Source: Helicoverpa zea (taxonomy: Eukaryota > Arthropoda > Insecta > Lepidoptera > Noctuidae). From it: a stretch of DNA of 64,000 bases. The translations under genes and the position numbers were made by a program. This document shows positions 1-8,900 of this stretch, one piece after another (positions within the stretch are counted from its first letter, which is position 1; every line of letters starts with the position of its first letter). The notes beneath the pieces were generated by a model that saw nothing but the letters and a program-made list of their open reading frames with translations, was not told the DNA's origin and ran no database searches. The stretch is taken from assembly GCF_022581195.2 (NCBI RefSeq), contig NC_061476.1:3704098-3768097 (forward strand), given 5' to 3'.

Positions 1-550
1 TCTCGTATTATTTAATAATTATTACTATTGTTCATAATATCGCATGTTTATATTAATTGATACATCTTGAATTGTATTTTAGGTAATTTTTATTATGTGA
101 CTGAATATTGGATTCTCTGTATTTATTTGTTTGTACTTAAAAAGTTTTGCCGATTTTTATATTATTCGAGAGTAAGGAAATGATTAAATGACAAAATTTT
201 CATTCTTGTTTTCATTTCCATCATATCTGAAACATATTCTATGACAAATAGGTAACCCTGTCTACAAACAAATAAAAGATGATATATCAAAAATAATCTA
301 TTTATTTAATGAAAAACACAATATAATAAAAACACAAGTTAACAAGGTCAAATAAATAACATGAGAGACATTTTACCTAAATGTCATTTAGGTACATGTA
401 GGTATAGGCACCGTGCGGAAACTATAGATGGCGTTATAATCCCGACAGTAGAGACACCGTGCGAGTAAAAAAAGAAACTTTCCAGACCCATTGGTTGTCA
501 CTGTCTAGTCTGTAAATGTGATTTTACAATTATTAAAAATATAAAATACA
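1..550. other. AT-rich sequence, no gene seen
   Basis: No coding signal. Two short 'caccgtgcg' motifs lie near 408 and 453, just 5' of the SWIM gene fragment; this part may be its promoter or leader, but nothing fixes a start site. Confidence 0.4.
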
Positions 551-754
551 ATGATTAAAATTATAAAATATGGTTTTCTACCAATAAACAATGATCGGCA
601 GCGTGGTCAAAATATATCAAAAGGCCAAAAGCTATTCGAGTCGGGCCATGTTTTTGATCTCATAGAAACAGTTGGCCAAGAACAAGAAACAATATTAACT
701 GGCAAAATTGTTGCTCAGACAAAAATTTCAAATGTATATGATGTTAAGATAACA
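551..754 (+). CDS. SWIM gene fragment, exon 1
   Basis: Encodes MIKIIKYGFLPINNDRQRGQ and so on to YDVKIT, 68 codons, a typical lead-in to a SWIM finger. Good donor (GTAAGT). Confidence 0.6.
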
Positions 755-841
755 GTAAGTACCTTTTTTAAATTAATTGTTATTACAATATCTTTAGAAA
801 ATCATTATTTCTATTTTTAATTTTTATCTCTGTCCGTTCAG

Positions 842-976
842 CTTGATTGCAATAGAAACATTAAAAGTGCAAATTGTAATTGCAAGGCAGGTCTATCAGG
901 AATTCAGGACAATGTAAGCACGTCTGTGCCTTAGTGCATTACGTAAATTCTGCAGAAAGTGCAGAATCGAAAACCA
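842..976 (+). pseudogene. SWIM gene fragment, exon 2 first part, with frameshift
   Basis: LDCNRNIKSANCNCKAGLSG, then after a missing base CKHVCALVHYVNSAESAESK. The four zinc ligands C, C, C, H are all visible but in two frames. Confidence 0.7.
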
Positions 977-1373
977 GGGGCCCGATTCTCCTAAGTTAAT
1001 AATGTCAAAATCGAATAGAAATCGAATCGCAATATGATCGCAATAGCAGTTTTAACCATATCGGGCATTCTGCTACTAATAAAAGACCAATCGTATTCGA
1101 TTGACATTTGATTGGTGTGCGATTGGTCTGCTATTTTGGTGATTTTGGTCCATACGGTAGTTTGCTGTACAATCATTTTGCAATCGTAAATCATTTGCAG
1201 ACAAAATGATTCATTATTGAATGACAGAAAAGGATAAAAACGTTTATTTCAAAGAAAAAATAGCGGAATGCCACATACGCTTCAATCGTAATCGAGTCGG
1301 GATCGGATCTCAGTCGAATCGAGTCGAACGTGAATCGTATGACGCTTAAGTAAAATTAGGAGAATCGGGGCCC
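977..1373. mobile_element. MITE, about 397 bp, in the SWIM coding exon
   Basis: Terminal inverted repeats read ggggcccgattctcctaa at the left and ttaggagaatcggggccc at the right. The inside is rich in 'aatcg' words. No coding capacity. A related, shorter copy is at 27232-27451. Confidence 0.8.
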
Positions 1374-1413
1374 AGTTATGCACAACAATGGGGCAAACCA
1401 ACGTACCGACAGT

Positions 1414-1435
1414 TAGATTAGATTAGATTAGATTA
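1414..1435 (+). repeat. TTAGA/TAATC pentamer tail of the LINE
   Basis: About four pentamer units of ttaga type where the retrotransposon 3' end meets its target duplication. Confidence 0.8.
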
Positions 1436-4400
1436 CTCGGGCTGGTTTCCGCAACTCCACGACAAAGCGCGTATTTTGCGTGTGAGGGTGATAATGGGTG
1501 TTTATTCACTCGATCCACCCCAACTCCTCGAGAAAAGCCAGCAGAGGTTTAATTCTGCTGACTATCTCTTGGATAGTACCTGGGTTACCGAAGTACTTAG
1601 CCCTGTATATGGCGGTTTCAGGGCAGTCTAGTAGCACGTGTGCCGCTGTTTCTTCTTCCCCCATGCAGGCTCTGCATAAGGGACTGTCTGTAACTCCTAT
1701 AACATAGAGGTGTTTATTGAAGGAGCCGTGTCCAGTTAGAACTGCCGTAAACTTACGTAAATTCTGCTTTGATAGGCCCATCAGCTGTTTAGTGAGGCGA
1801 TCGTTGATGGTCGGGAGGGCCATCTTCGCCTGCCTGCACGCGCTGTGGTTAGTCCAGAGGTGGTTGTGTTTGTGCCTAGTACGCTGTCTTACCAGTGTTC
1901 GTAGGTGGCCGAAGGGGAGTGGCAGTATGGGTTCTGGTCCTACTGCTGTTTGGTCTGATCCCCTTCTCGCCAGCTCATCCGCTGCATCGTTGCCTCGGGA
2001 GCCACTGTGTCCTTTTATCCATTGAATGGTTATGTTATTTAAACTGCCTACCTTGTTTAACCGTTGGTGGCACTCGTGTATAAGGCCGGAGTTTGCGCAG
2101 TGTTTGCTTAGGGCCTGTATTACTGCCATGCTATCTGAGAGTATTCGGATAGAGTGACCGGTTACTTCCCGCTTTATGACTGCTTCGGCCGCTAGGGAGA
2201 TGCCTATACATTCAGCTTGGAATACTGTATTATGTACTCCTAGGGGTGTGAATATGTGTATGTTTAGGTCTTCTGAGAAGATGCCTGAACCTGTGCCGGT
2301 GCTTGTTTTGGATCCGTCGGTGAAAATTCTTAGTTCTTTGGGATTATGTCCCTCGTAACGATGATCCTCAAAAAGTTGGATCCTGTATTTCTTATCGAAT
2401 ATAAAGACTTTGGGTATGCGGTCGTTTATAGCCTGCATAATGGGAAAGTCTGCATAAAGATTGTTTAGTATAGTTGTGTGTTTTGTAGGCAACTTGCTCC
2501 AGAGATTTAGGGTTTTGAGTCTTAGAGCCGTCATTGCTGCTTCTTGCTGTGCAAAGAGGTTCAGCGGCGGCAGACCTAGCATGGCTTCCAACGCTGCCGT
2601 TGGTGTTGTCCTCATGCCACCTGTGGCTGCCATGCAGGCTTGTCTTTGGACTCGCGCCAGTTTATTTGCGACTGTAGTTTGGTCGGTTTTGGGCCACCAG
2701 ACTAAGGCGCCGTAAGTGATCATGGGGCGGATCACTGTTTTGTATAGCCATAGTATTATCTTAGGGGATAAGCCCCATTTCTTCCCTATCATTTTCTTAC
2801 ATTGCCAAAAGGTAATGCTGGCTCTGTTTACTTTATTGTCTATATGATTACTCCATTTCAGCTTACTGTCCAGAGTGACGCCAAGGTATTTGACTTCGTT
2901 GGATAGTTTGAGTTCTGTATTGAAGAGTTTAGGTAGTTTGTACGGTCCCAACGTTCGTTTGTTTGTGAACATGACTAACTCAGTCTTGGTGGGGTTTACT
3001 GAAAGGTCAAATTCCCTGCACCACTGTTCTACGATTCGTAGGGCCTGTTGAGTAAGGTTGCAGATAGTGTCAGTTACCTTGCCTGAGATGAGGATGGCAA
3101 GGTCATCCGCATAACCTATTGTGTAGTCGTGGTTTGCGTTTAGTTTTGTGATGAGATCATTAATCACTAGATTCCACAGGAGCGGGGACAGTACCCCTCC
3201 CTGTGGACATCCTCTGGCTATTAGTGCTGATTTGTCATCATCTTCAAAGCGTACCACGCGTTTGCTGAGCATGTTTGTGATCCAATCAGTTAGCATCGGG
3301 TTAACTCTGTGTCTGAGTAAACTCGTTGTTATGCTAACGAAGTTTGTTTTATCAAAGGCTCCCTCAATGTCTATAAAGGTGCCAAGGCAGATGCCTTTTT
3401 GTTCTATTGCCTCCTCTATCCGGCTTACTACCAGATGAAGCGCTGATTCTGTTGATTTCCCCGAGCTATATGCGTGCTGATTCGGATGCAGGGGGTTGTT
3501 TCTTAGCGCACCGTCCCTCAGCTCTCGCTCACATAACCTTTCCAGGGTTTTTAGAGCAAAGGATGTCAGGCTGATTGGTCTGTAAGATTTTGCGCTTGTG
3601 TAGTCTCCTTTACCTGGCTTTGGGATAAAGACTACTTTGACCTCCCTCCATTTTTTGGGGACATATCGAAAAGCCAGGCATGCTCTCATTAGTCTTAATA
3701 GTCTATATGAGATGTATGGTCCTCCCCATTGCAGGAGCGCTGGGAAGATTCCGTCCGGACCTGCTGCTTTGTATGGGTGGAAGCTTTGAATTGCCCAATG
3801 GAGTTTTTCCATTGTGACGATTTTTTGTGCGTATGACCAATCTTCTTCAGTTGGTGTTTGTGTTACCTCATGCCATTCTACATTTTGCGTGAAAACGCAT
3901 CCTGGGAAGTGGGTCTCAATTAGGACGCGCTTCGTTTCTTCCGGCGATGTGGTATGTGTGTTGTCTGGTTTTCGGAGAGTGCCCAGACCAGGTGTGTTTT
4001 GTTGTGCTAGGATTTTCCTTACCCTGTTTGCTTGTTGACAGGACTCGATGTTACCACAGAACTTGCGCCATCCCCTGGTACTTCGGAATCTGATGCATTT
4101 CTTGTACCTTGATTTGGCCGCCTTATAGTCGTCCCAATCCTCGTCGGCACATGTATTCATTGCTCTGTTTAGAGTTTTTCTCACTTGTTTACGCCTGCGT
4201 TCTAGTTCCGCACCCCACCATGGTTGTTTCCCTGGTGTTTTCTGGTATGCAGTTTCGGGGCAGGCTGTTTGATAGCTGTCTATCATTGACTGTGTGAGGT
4301 AGCTTACCTGTTCGTCAATTTGTACTGTGTCCACGTAATTTGTAGGGTCCCCGAGTTGCGCAAGTTTGGTGCTGAGCGTACGGGTGTACGTCGCGCGGTC

Positions 4401-4982
4401 CGTATCGCGTGGGTTCCGTTTCGGTGGTGTTTCTTGTATACAGACCTGTAGGTCAAAGCGGATCCATCTGTGGTCTGAGCAAGATGCCTCCTTAGAGACA
4501 TGCCATCCTGTGATTAGCTCCGCTACGCTCTCTGATGCGAGAGTCAGGTCTATAATTGTTTGACTTCGTCTAGTGACGAAAGTTGGTTCTGATCCAGTGT
4601 TTATTAGTGATAGGTTGGTTGTGAATAAGTAATCAAATAAGGTCTTACCCCTATCGTTGTGTGTATCCATTCCCCACAAAGGGTGGTGTGCGTTGGAGTC
4701 AGTACCGATAATCACTTCCTTCCCTTCTCTCTCGCAGTGATTCACCAGGCGGGCGAGGTCGTAGGGAGGAGGCTCCTCTGCTTCGGGCATGTATACCGAG
4801 GCGAGGGTGATCTCCATGTTTAAAGCAGGTTGCTGTATTGAGATGGCAGATTGGTCTCTGCAACAGAAATCTGATAAAAACTGTGTTTTTATGTTTTTTG
4901 TTGTATAGATGCACGCCCTGGGATGGTCGTGATGTATGTCTACGTGAATCTTACCTCCAAGATTGGAGAGTCCTCTGTGTGT
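1416..4982 (-). mobile_element. Non-LTR retrotransposon with endonuclease, RT and RNase H; 5'-truncated
   Basis: Flanked by perfect 13-bp duplications GTACCGACAGTTA at 1403-1415 and 4983-4995. The 3' end (left) is a (TAATC)n tail rather than poly(A). The reading frame is open right up to the 5' border, so the element lost ORF1 and the start of ORF2. RNase H after the RT points to the I/Loa/R1 group of insect LINEs rather than RTE or plain Jockey; the clade is inferred. Confidence 0.92.
1506..4817 (-). CDS. LINE ORF2: endonuclease, reverse transcriptase, RNase H
   Basis: 1,103 codons from the first Met, with no stop or frameshift; in-frame sequence continues upstream to 4982 (DHPRACIYTTKN), so the true start is lost. 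Endonuclease: GTDSNAHHPLWG (D40, N42, H44) and SDH at 114-116. Reverse transcriptase: YRPISLTSF (412-420), FIDIEGAFD (481-489), GCPQGGVLSPLLW (536-548) and catalytic YADD (569-572). RNase H: TDGS D834, E869, D895 and GHSGSRGND with H937 and D944. The C-terminus has a Cys/His finger, CRACMGEEETAAHVLLDC. It supplied nicking and target-primed reverse transcription. The intact frame suggests a young insertion. Confidence 0.95.
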   Translation of the reverse strand: MEITLASVYMPEAEEPPPYDLARLVNHCEREGKEVIIGTDSNAHHPLWGMDTHNDRGKTLFDYLFTTNLSLINTGSEPTFVTRRSQTIIDLTLASESVAELITGWHVSKEASCSDHRWIRFDLQVCIQETPPKRNPRDTDRATYTRTLSTKLAQLGDPTNYVDTVQIDEQVSYLTQSMIDSYQTACPETAYQKTPGKQPWWGAELERRRKQVRKTLNRAMNTCADEDWDDYKAAKSRYKKCIRFRSTRGWRKFCGNIESCQQANRVRKILAQQNTPGLGTLRKPDNTHTTSPEETKRVLIETHFPGCVFTQNVEWHEVTQTPTEEDWSYAQKIVTMEKLHWAIQSFHPYKAAGPDGIFPALLQWGGPYISYRLLRLMRACLAFRYVPKKWREVKVVFIPKPGKGDYTSAKSYRPISLTSFALKTLERLCERELRDGALRNNPLHPNQHAYSSGKSTESALHLVVSRIEEAIEQKGICLGTFIDIEGAFDKTNFVSITTSLLRHRVNPMLTDWITNMLSKRVVRFEDDDKSALIARGCPQGGVLSPLLWNLVINDLITKLNANHDYTIGYADDLAILISGKVTDTICNLTQQALRIVEQWCREFDLSVNPTKTELVMFTNKRTLGPYKLPKLFNTELKLSNEVKYLGVTLDSKLKWSNHIDNKVNRASITFWQCKKMIGKKWGLSPKIILWLYKTVIRPMITYGALVWWPKTDQTTVANKLARVQRQACMAATGGMRTTPTAALEAMLGLPPLNLFAQQEAAMTALRLKTLNLWSKLPTKHTTILNNLYADFPIMQAINDRIPKVFIFDKKYRIQLFEDHRYEGHNPKELRIFTDGSKTSTGTGSGIFSEDLNIHIFTPLGVHNTVFQAECIGISLAAEAVIKREVTGHSIRILSDSMAVIQALSKHCANSGLIHECHQRLNKVGSLNNITIQWIKGHSGSRGNDAADELARRGSDQTAVGPEPILPLPFGHLRTLVRQRTRHKHNHLWTNHSACRQAKMALPTINDRLTKQLMGLSKQNLRKFTAVLTGHGSFNKHLYVIGVTDSPLCRACMGEEETAAHVLLDCPETAIYRAKYFGNPGTIQEIVSRIKPLLAFLEELGWIE

Positions 4983-4995
4983 GTACCGACAGTTA

Positions 4996-5121
4996 CTGGG
5001 TTATGATAAAGGAGTGACAATGGCAGAGTTGTTTCCAATTCCACCAATAAGTATTAAAGTATTACGTGTGTTTTACAACTGCATTTATCCATTTAATTCT
5101 TTTATCCCTAAGCCATGGCAT
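4996..5121 (+). pseudogene. SWIM gene fragment, exon 2 last part
   Basis: Continues the frame of 1375-1415 after the retrotransposon is removed: LGYDKGVTMAELFPIPPISI, ending KPWH before a GTGAGT donor. An AATAAA at 5394-5399 (plus strand) is a possible poly(A) signal. Confidence 0.6.
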
Positions 5122-5858
5122 GTGAGTACTATTAGTAGGGAAATAGTAAAATTTTACACCCTTGGAGTTGTTTTTGGATGTATTACAGCATCCAGCAATA
5201 CAACAATACATTTTGATAACTTAAATTAGCAAAATTGAACACGAATATTCAGAATTTTTTTCATGGTTTGACAGTACAATTTTTGACACTTGAGGGAAAA
5301 GTTTCGGATATAAGTCACGAGATGGCAGGGTCATCGCTACGCACGGTGCCTTTAGCACCGTTTGACAGATTGGCAATATGGAGGAGATAAGAAAATAAAG
5401 TGGATGCCTACGGGACAATGAGATACATATTGACCGACTAACACGTTAATTCAATGAAGTTAAGATCTTTGATTCAGTCGCGACCAATCTTTAACAGATC
5501 TCTCTTGAAACACGAATACTAATTACTAGTAACTGATCGTTTTCATCACGCCTGCCGTACATTACTTAACCACAGAAGGGGCCTCACCTACCTGCTCTAT
5601 GGCATCTCCGGAAACAAATAGATCAGTTCGGTCTAGCTAGACATGGAGCTGTACCATTAACTGACACTGACATTTCACGCACACTGACGTATTGACGTTT
5701 TGATATAACACCCCGTTACCAATCTATCTTTTATACTACATCTATGGTCGAGACATGATCGAATTACAATTAAAAGAGTATACAAACAATACATTTATCA
5801 CAAATGACGTAGTGTATGTAAACATTTCTGTCAAATTCCGCCATATAAAGATGTAATG
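5122..5858. other. Intergenic space between convergent genes
   Basis: Lies between the SWIM fragment and the dynein stop codon. It should contain the dynein 3' UTR, but I see no clear minus-strand AATAAA. A short palindrome with 'cggtgcctttagcaccg' lies near 5343-5360. Confidence 0.5.
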
Positions 5859-5984
5859 TTATTTAATGTCGCATAACATAGCGACTCCTCTTAAGATCCA
5901 ATGGTCTGGGTTCTTAATGGTGGGCAGCCAGAGGGGCGTGATAAACGTCAAACCCGTTCGCACAGGCTTCTTGTACACTGGACA
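5859..5984 (-). CDS. DNAH5/DNAH8: Dynein exon 92 (aa 4666-4706) and stop
   Basis: Last exon: CPVYKKPVRTGLTFITPLWL, then HWILRGVAMLCDIK and TAA at 5859-5861. The CPxYKxxxRT start and HWxLRGVAxLC end match the family C-terminus. Confidence 0.95.
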   Translation of the reverse strand, partial: CPVYKKPVRTGLTFITPLWLPTIKNPDHWILRGVAMLCDIK

Positions 5985-8900
5985 CTGTTCAAAAAATAAT
6001 AAGAAATAATTTATTTCAAGTAATTAAAAGTTATAACTTGTGTTGTGGCAATACCTACTGAAGCTTTTCAGTTATTATGGCAACACTGATACAATACATT
6101 GGACATGGAATAGGTGACCCTTACTGGTGTAAAAAAGAAATATATTGTTCATTTAAAATTTCGCAAGATTAGACTGGCAAGAGATTTTTGAGCAACTGTA
6201 AGTTTCTTTCAACCCACATTGAGCAACCGTGGTGATTAACGCACAATCCTCTTCCGTGTGAGAGAAGCTTGTGCCCAGCAGTGTGACGACAAAAAGGCTG
6301 ATGATAATAGTTTCTTTATCGAGGAAATACCTACTATAACTTGTGTGTGTGTATATTGTATTTGTGGGTGACTATCCTGTTGGTGTGCTTAATATTAATA
6401 AATAAATACCTGGTACAGCTTAGGGTCCTTGGGTGCAGTGGAATTGATGGCATAAACATGGACCACTGGCAGCACAGTGAACACCACTTTGATGGTGGAC
6501 TCACACAGACGCAGATTGCGTCGGTCCCAGCCCGCGCCGTCCAAGAATACCCCGTGAATGTATACACCCTCCTGTAACGATTAAAACGTTACTTAAAATC
6601 AGCTGATGTAATATGTAGTTCCACTTAGGGTCATTCCCAATTTATTGAGCAAATCAGCTTTTCATATAAAGAATTTCGACATTAGCCCCATACAACATGT
6701 CAAATAACTCCATAAGCTTCTTTGAAAACGTAGGTATTCTGTTCTAATTTATGGCAATCCAATGTCAGCCATAAGGGTCAATTCCCACTGAAAGAGCAGC
6801 GGCCGGCAGCAGCCGTAAGAGCACGGACAATGTAAGAGCGCGGCCCGCCGCGCTCGCGCTCAATCACTTGCATTTACGGCCGCTGCCGGCCGCTGCCGGC
6901 CGCTGCTCTTTCAGTGGGAATTGACCCTAACACTAGGAAGTGGTGAAAGGGGGGCGTTTTGGGGGTGTTGTCCTTTTGTAAATTTGACGTGAAAAAGTGC
7001 TAAAAACTAGCCTACTTTCAATACACATTTTTGACTTTGACTTTGAAGATATGTTCACAAGACATTTACAAACTTTGAAACTTGATTCTCATATTACTTG
7101 TCATAGGCAGAATGGTCGACATTGGCATCGACATGCATTGCCATAAATAAAGATAGAATAGACATTTGATAGCCAACTGTACAATTTGCTCAAACTTTTA
7201 CGGAGTCGCAAACACAAAAGACTGACCCCAGCGACCGTTTTTTGAAAGCACTGAAGAACTGTCTATTCACAATCTATTGTTTCTTCTTGTAGAAACGAAT
7301 AGGTAAGTTCTGCCGTCGATTGATTCTTTTAACACACTAATTGTACGAATAAATAAATATATTACCGGTGGTGGAGTCTTAATTTCCTCGTAAGTGAACT
7401 TGGTGACATCATTATGCAACGTGACCATGTCGAGAGCCCAGCCCTTGTGCGCACGCGTCACTTCCTGACGCATGGCCGTCAAGAAACCTGCCAAGTTACA
7501 TTATGATATCGGTAAAATTGATATAGATATCAGAAGGTATAAATTTTCTAAACTTTCCTGAAAGTCAAAGTTAAATTCATTTTTATATTTTTAACAGGGG
7601 CATGAAAGCTCTTTCAAAACATCAAAATATTACACGCTTCAAACTTCGTAGACACTTTTTATAATTTACTAGCTATCCTTGAAAAAGTTATGTAAAGCAA
7701 ATTAAGCTAATAATTAGGTCTGTATTAACAAATCATACAAAATAATTTTAGTGCAAATGTAAAGAGAAAAATACTATCTAATAAACATACAATTCAAGAA
7801 ATAATATTGGGTATACCTACCTACCTATAATATGAAATATGAAAGGTTTAAAAAGACAGACATTCATAGTTCATCGCTTACCTTGCGGATTAAAAAATCC
7901 AGTCATCCAAAAAGAGTTTGGTCTGGCCTGGAAGCACCACGTCGAGAACTGTATGGTTCGTTCCAAGAACTCCGTGAACCAAAACCCTAGCGTTGAGGAT
8001 GACCAGGAACTCCTCAACCAGATGTTGGGTACCTTGGCATCATAGATATTGTCCAGGGAGTCCCTAAGTGCCTGAAGTAAGAAAGAACAGCTTAAAGTTC
8101 ACTTCGGAACCACAGGGTTGCAGACTTGCTTGTGAAAAATGCGTGCGGGCAATGCGAATATGAGTCACAGCATAGCTATTAAACACTAGCGGTCGCCCGC
8201 GACTTCGTCCACGTACATTTTTTTTTATCGCTATCGGGCAAACTACAAATGTACACTTTATGAACTCCCTTATGTATTTCCTTATGCACACTATGTACTC
8301 CCCTATGTATTTCCTTATGTACACTCTATAAACTTCCTTATTTATTTCCTTATGTGCACTCTATGAACTCACCTATGTACTCCCTATGTATTTCCTTATG
8401 TACACTGTATGTACTCCCCTATGTATTTCCTTATATACACTCTATGTACTGTCTTTGTATTTCCTTATGTACGCACTATGAACTGCCCTATGTATTTCCA
8501 TATGTACACTTTACGAACTCTCAATGTACACTCTATGAACTCTATGTATTTCCTTATGTACACTTTATGAAGTCACTTATGTACACTCTATGAACTCTAT
8601 GTATTTCCTTATGTTCACTCTTTGAACTTTATGTATTTCCTTATATACACTTTATGAACTCCCCTACGTATTTCTTATGTACACTCTGTGTGTGTATGTG
8701 TTATGATATTGATAATGACCTTAAATCACCCACAGATCATCATCATCTATTCACAGTCCTACTGTTGCGTATAGACCACATCTTATAAAGACTTGGCCGT
8801 AGTAAGTATTACAACCCAATTGATTGCCATTACAGGTGAAGAAGTCAAAAAAATTATAACTTTCAAGTGACTTCCATAATTACAAGAACCTAGCATTTAC

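Larger units (their letters stand above)
551..5121 (+). pseudogene. Broken SWIM zinc-finger gene, interrupted by two transposons
   Basis: Pieces at 551-754, 842 to about 976, about 1375-1415 and 4996-5121 join into one protein. Exon 1 ends ACA|GTAAGT and exon 2 starts after TTCAG at 842, in phase. The zinc finger reads CNCKAGLSG, then CKHVCALVHYVN (a C-x-C...C-x-H SWIM pattern), but one base is missing between the two halves near 915. Joining across the MITE and the retrotransposon gives WGKPTYRQLLGYDKGVTMAE, then LFPIPP, a continuation seen in insect SWIM proteins, some of which carry a YqaJ nuclease domain (from memory; inference). A donor CAT|GTGAGT follows at 5121. No later exon was found before the dynein gene. 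Probably a truncated, dead copy. Confidence 0.75.

Noticed and set aside
1717..4563. Several plus-strand open frames
   Set aside because: Shadows of the LINE ORF2 on the minus strand, which carries RT and RNase H motifs.
8248..8690. CRISPR array
   Set aside because: Adjacent degenerate units without spacers, in an animal intron.
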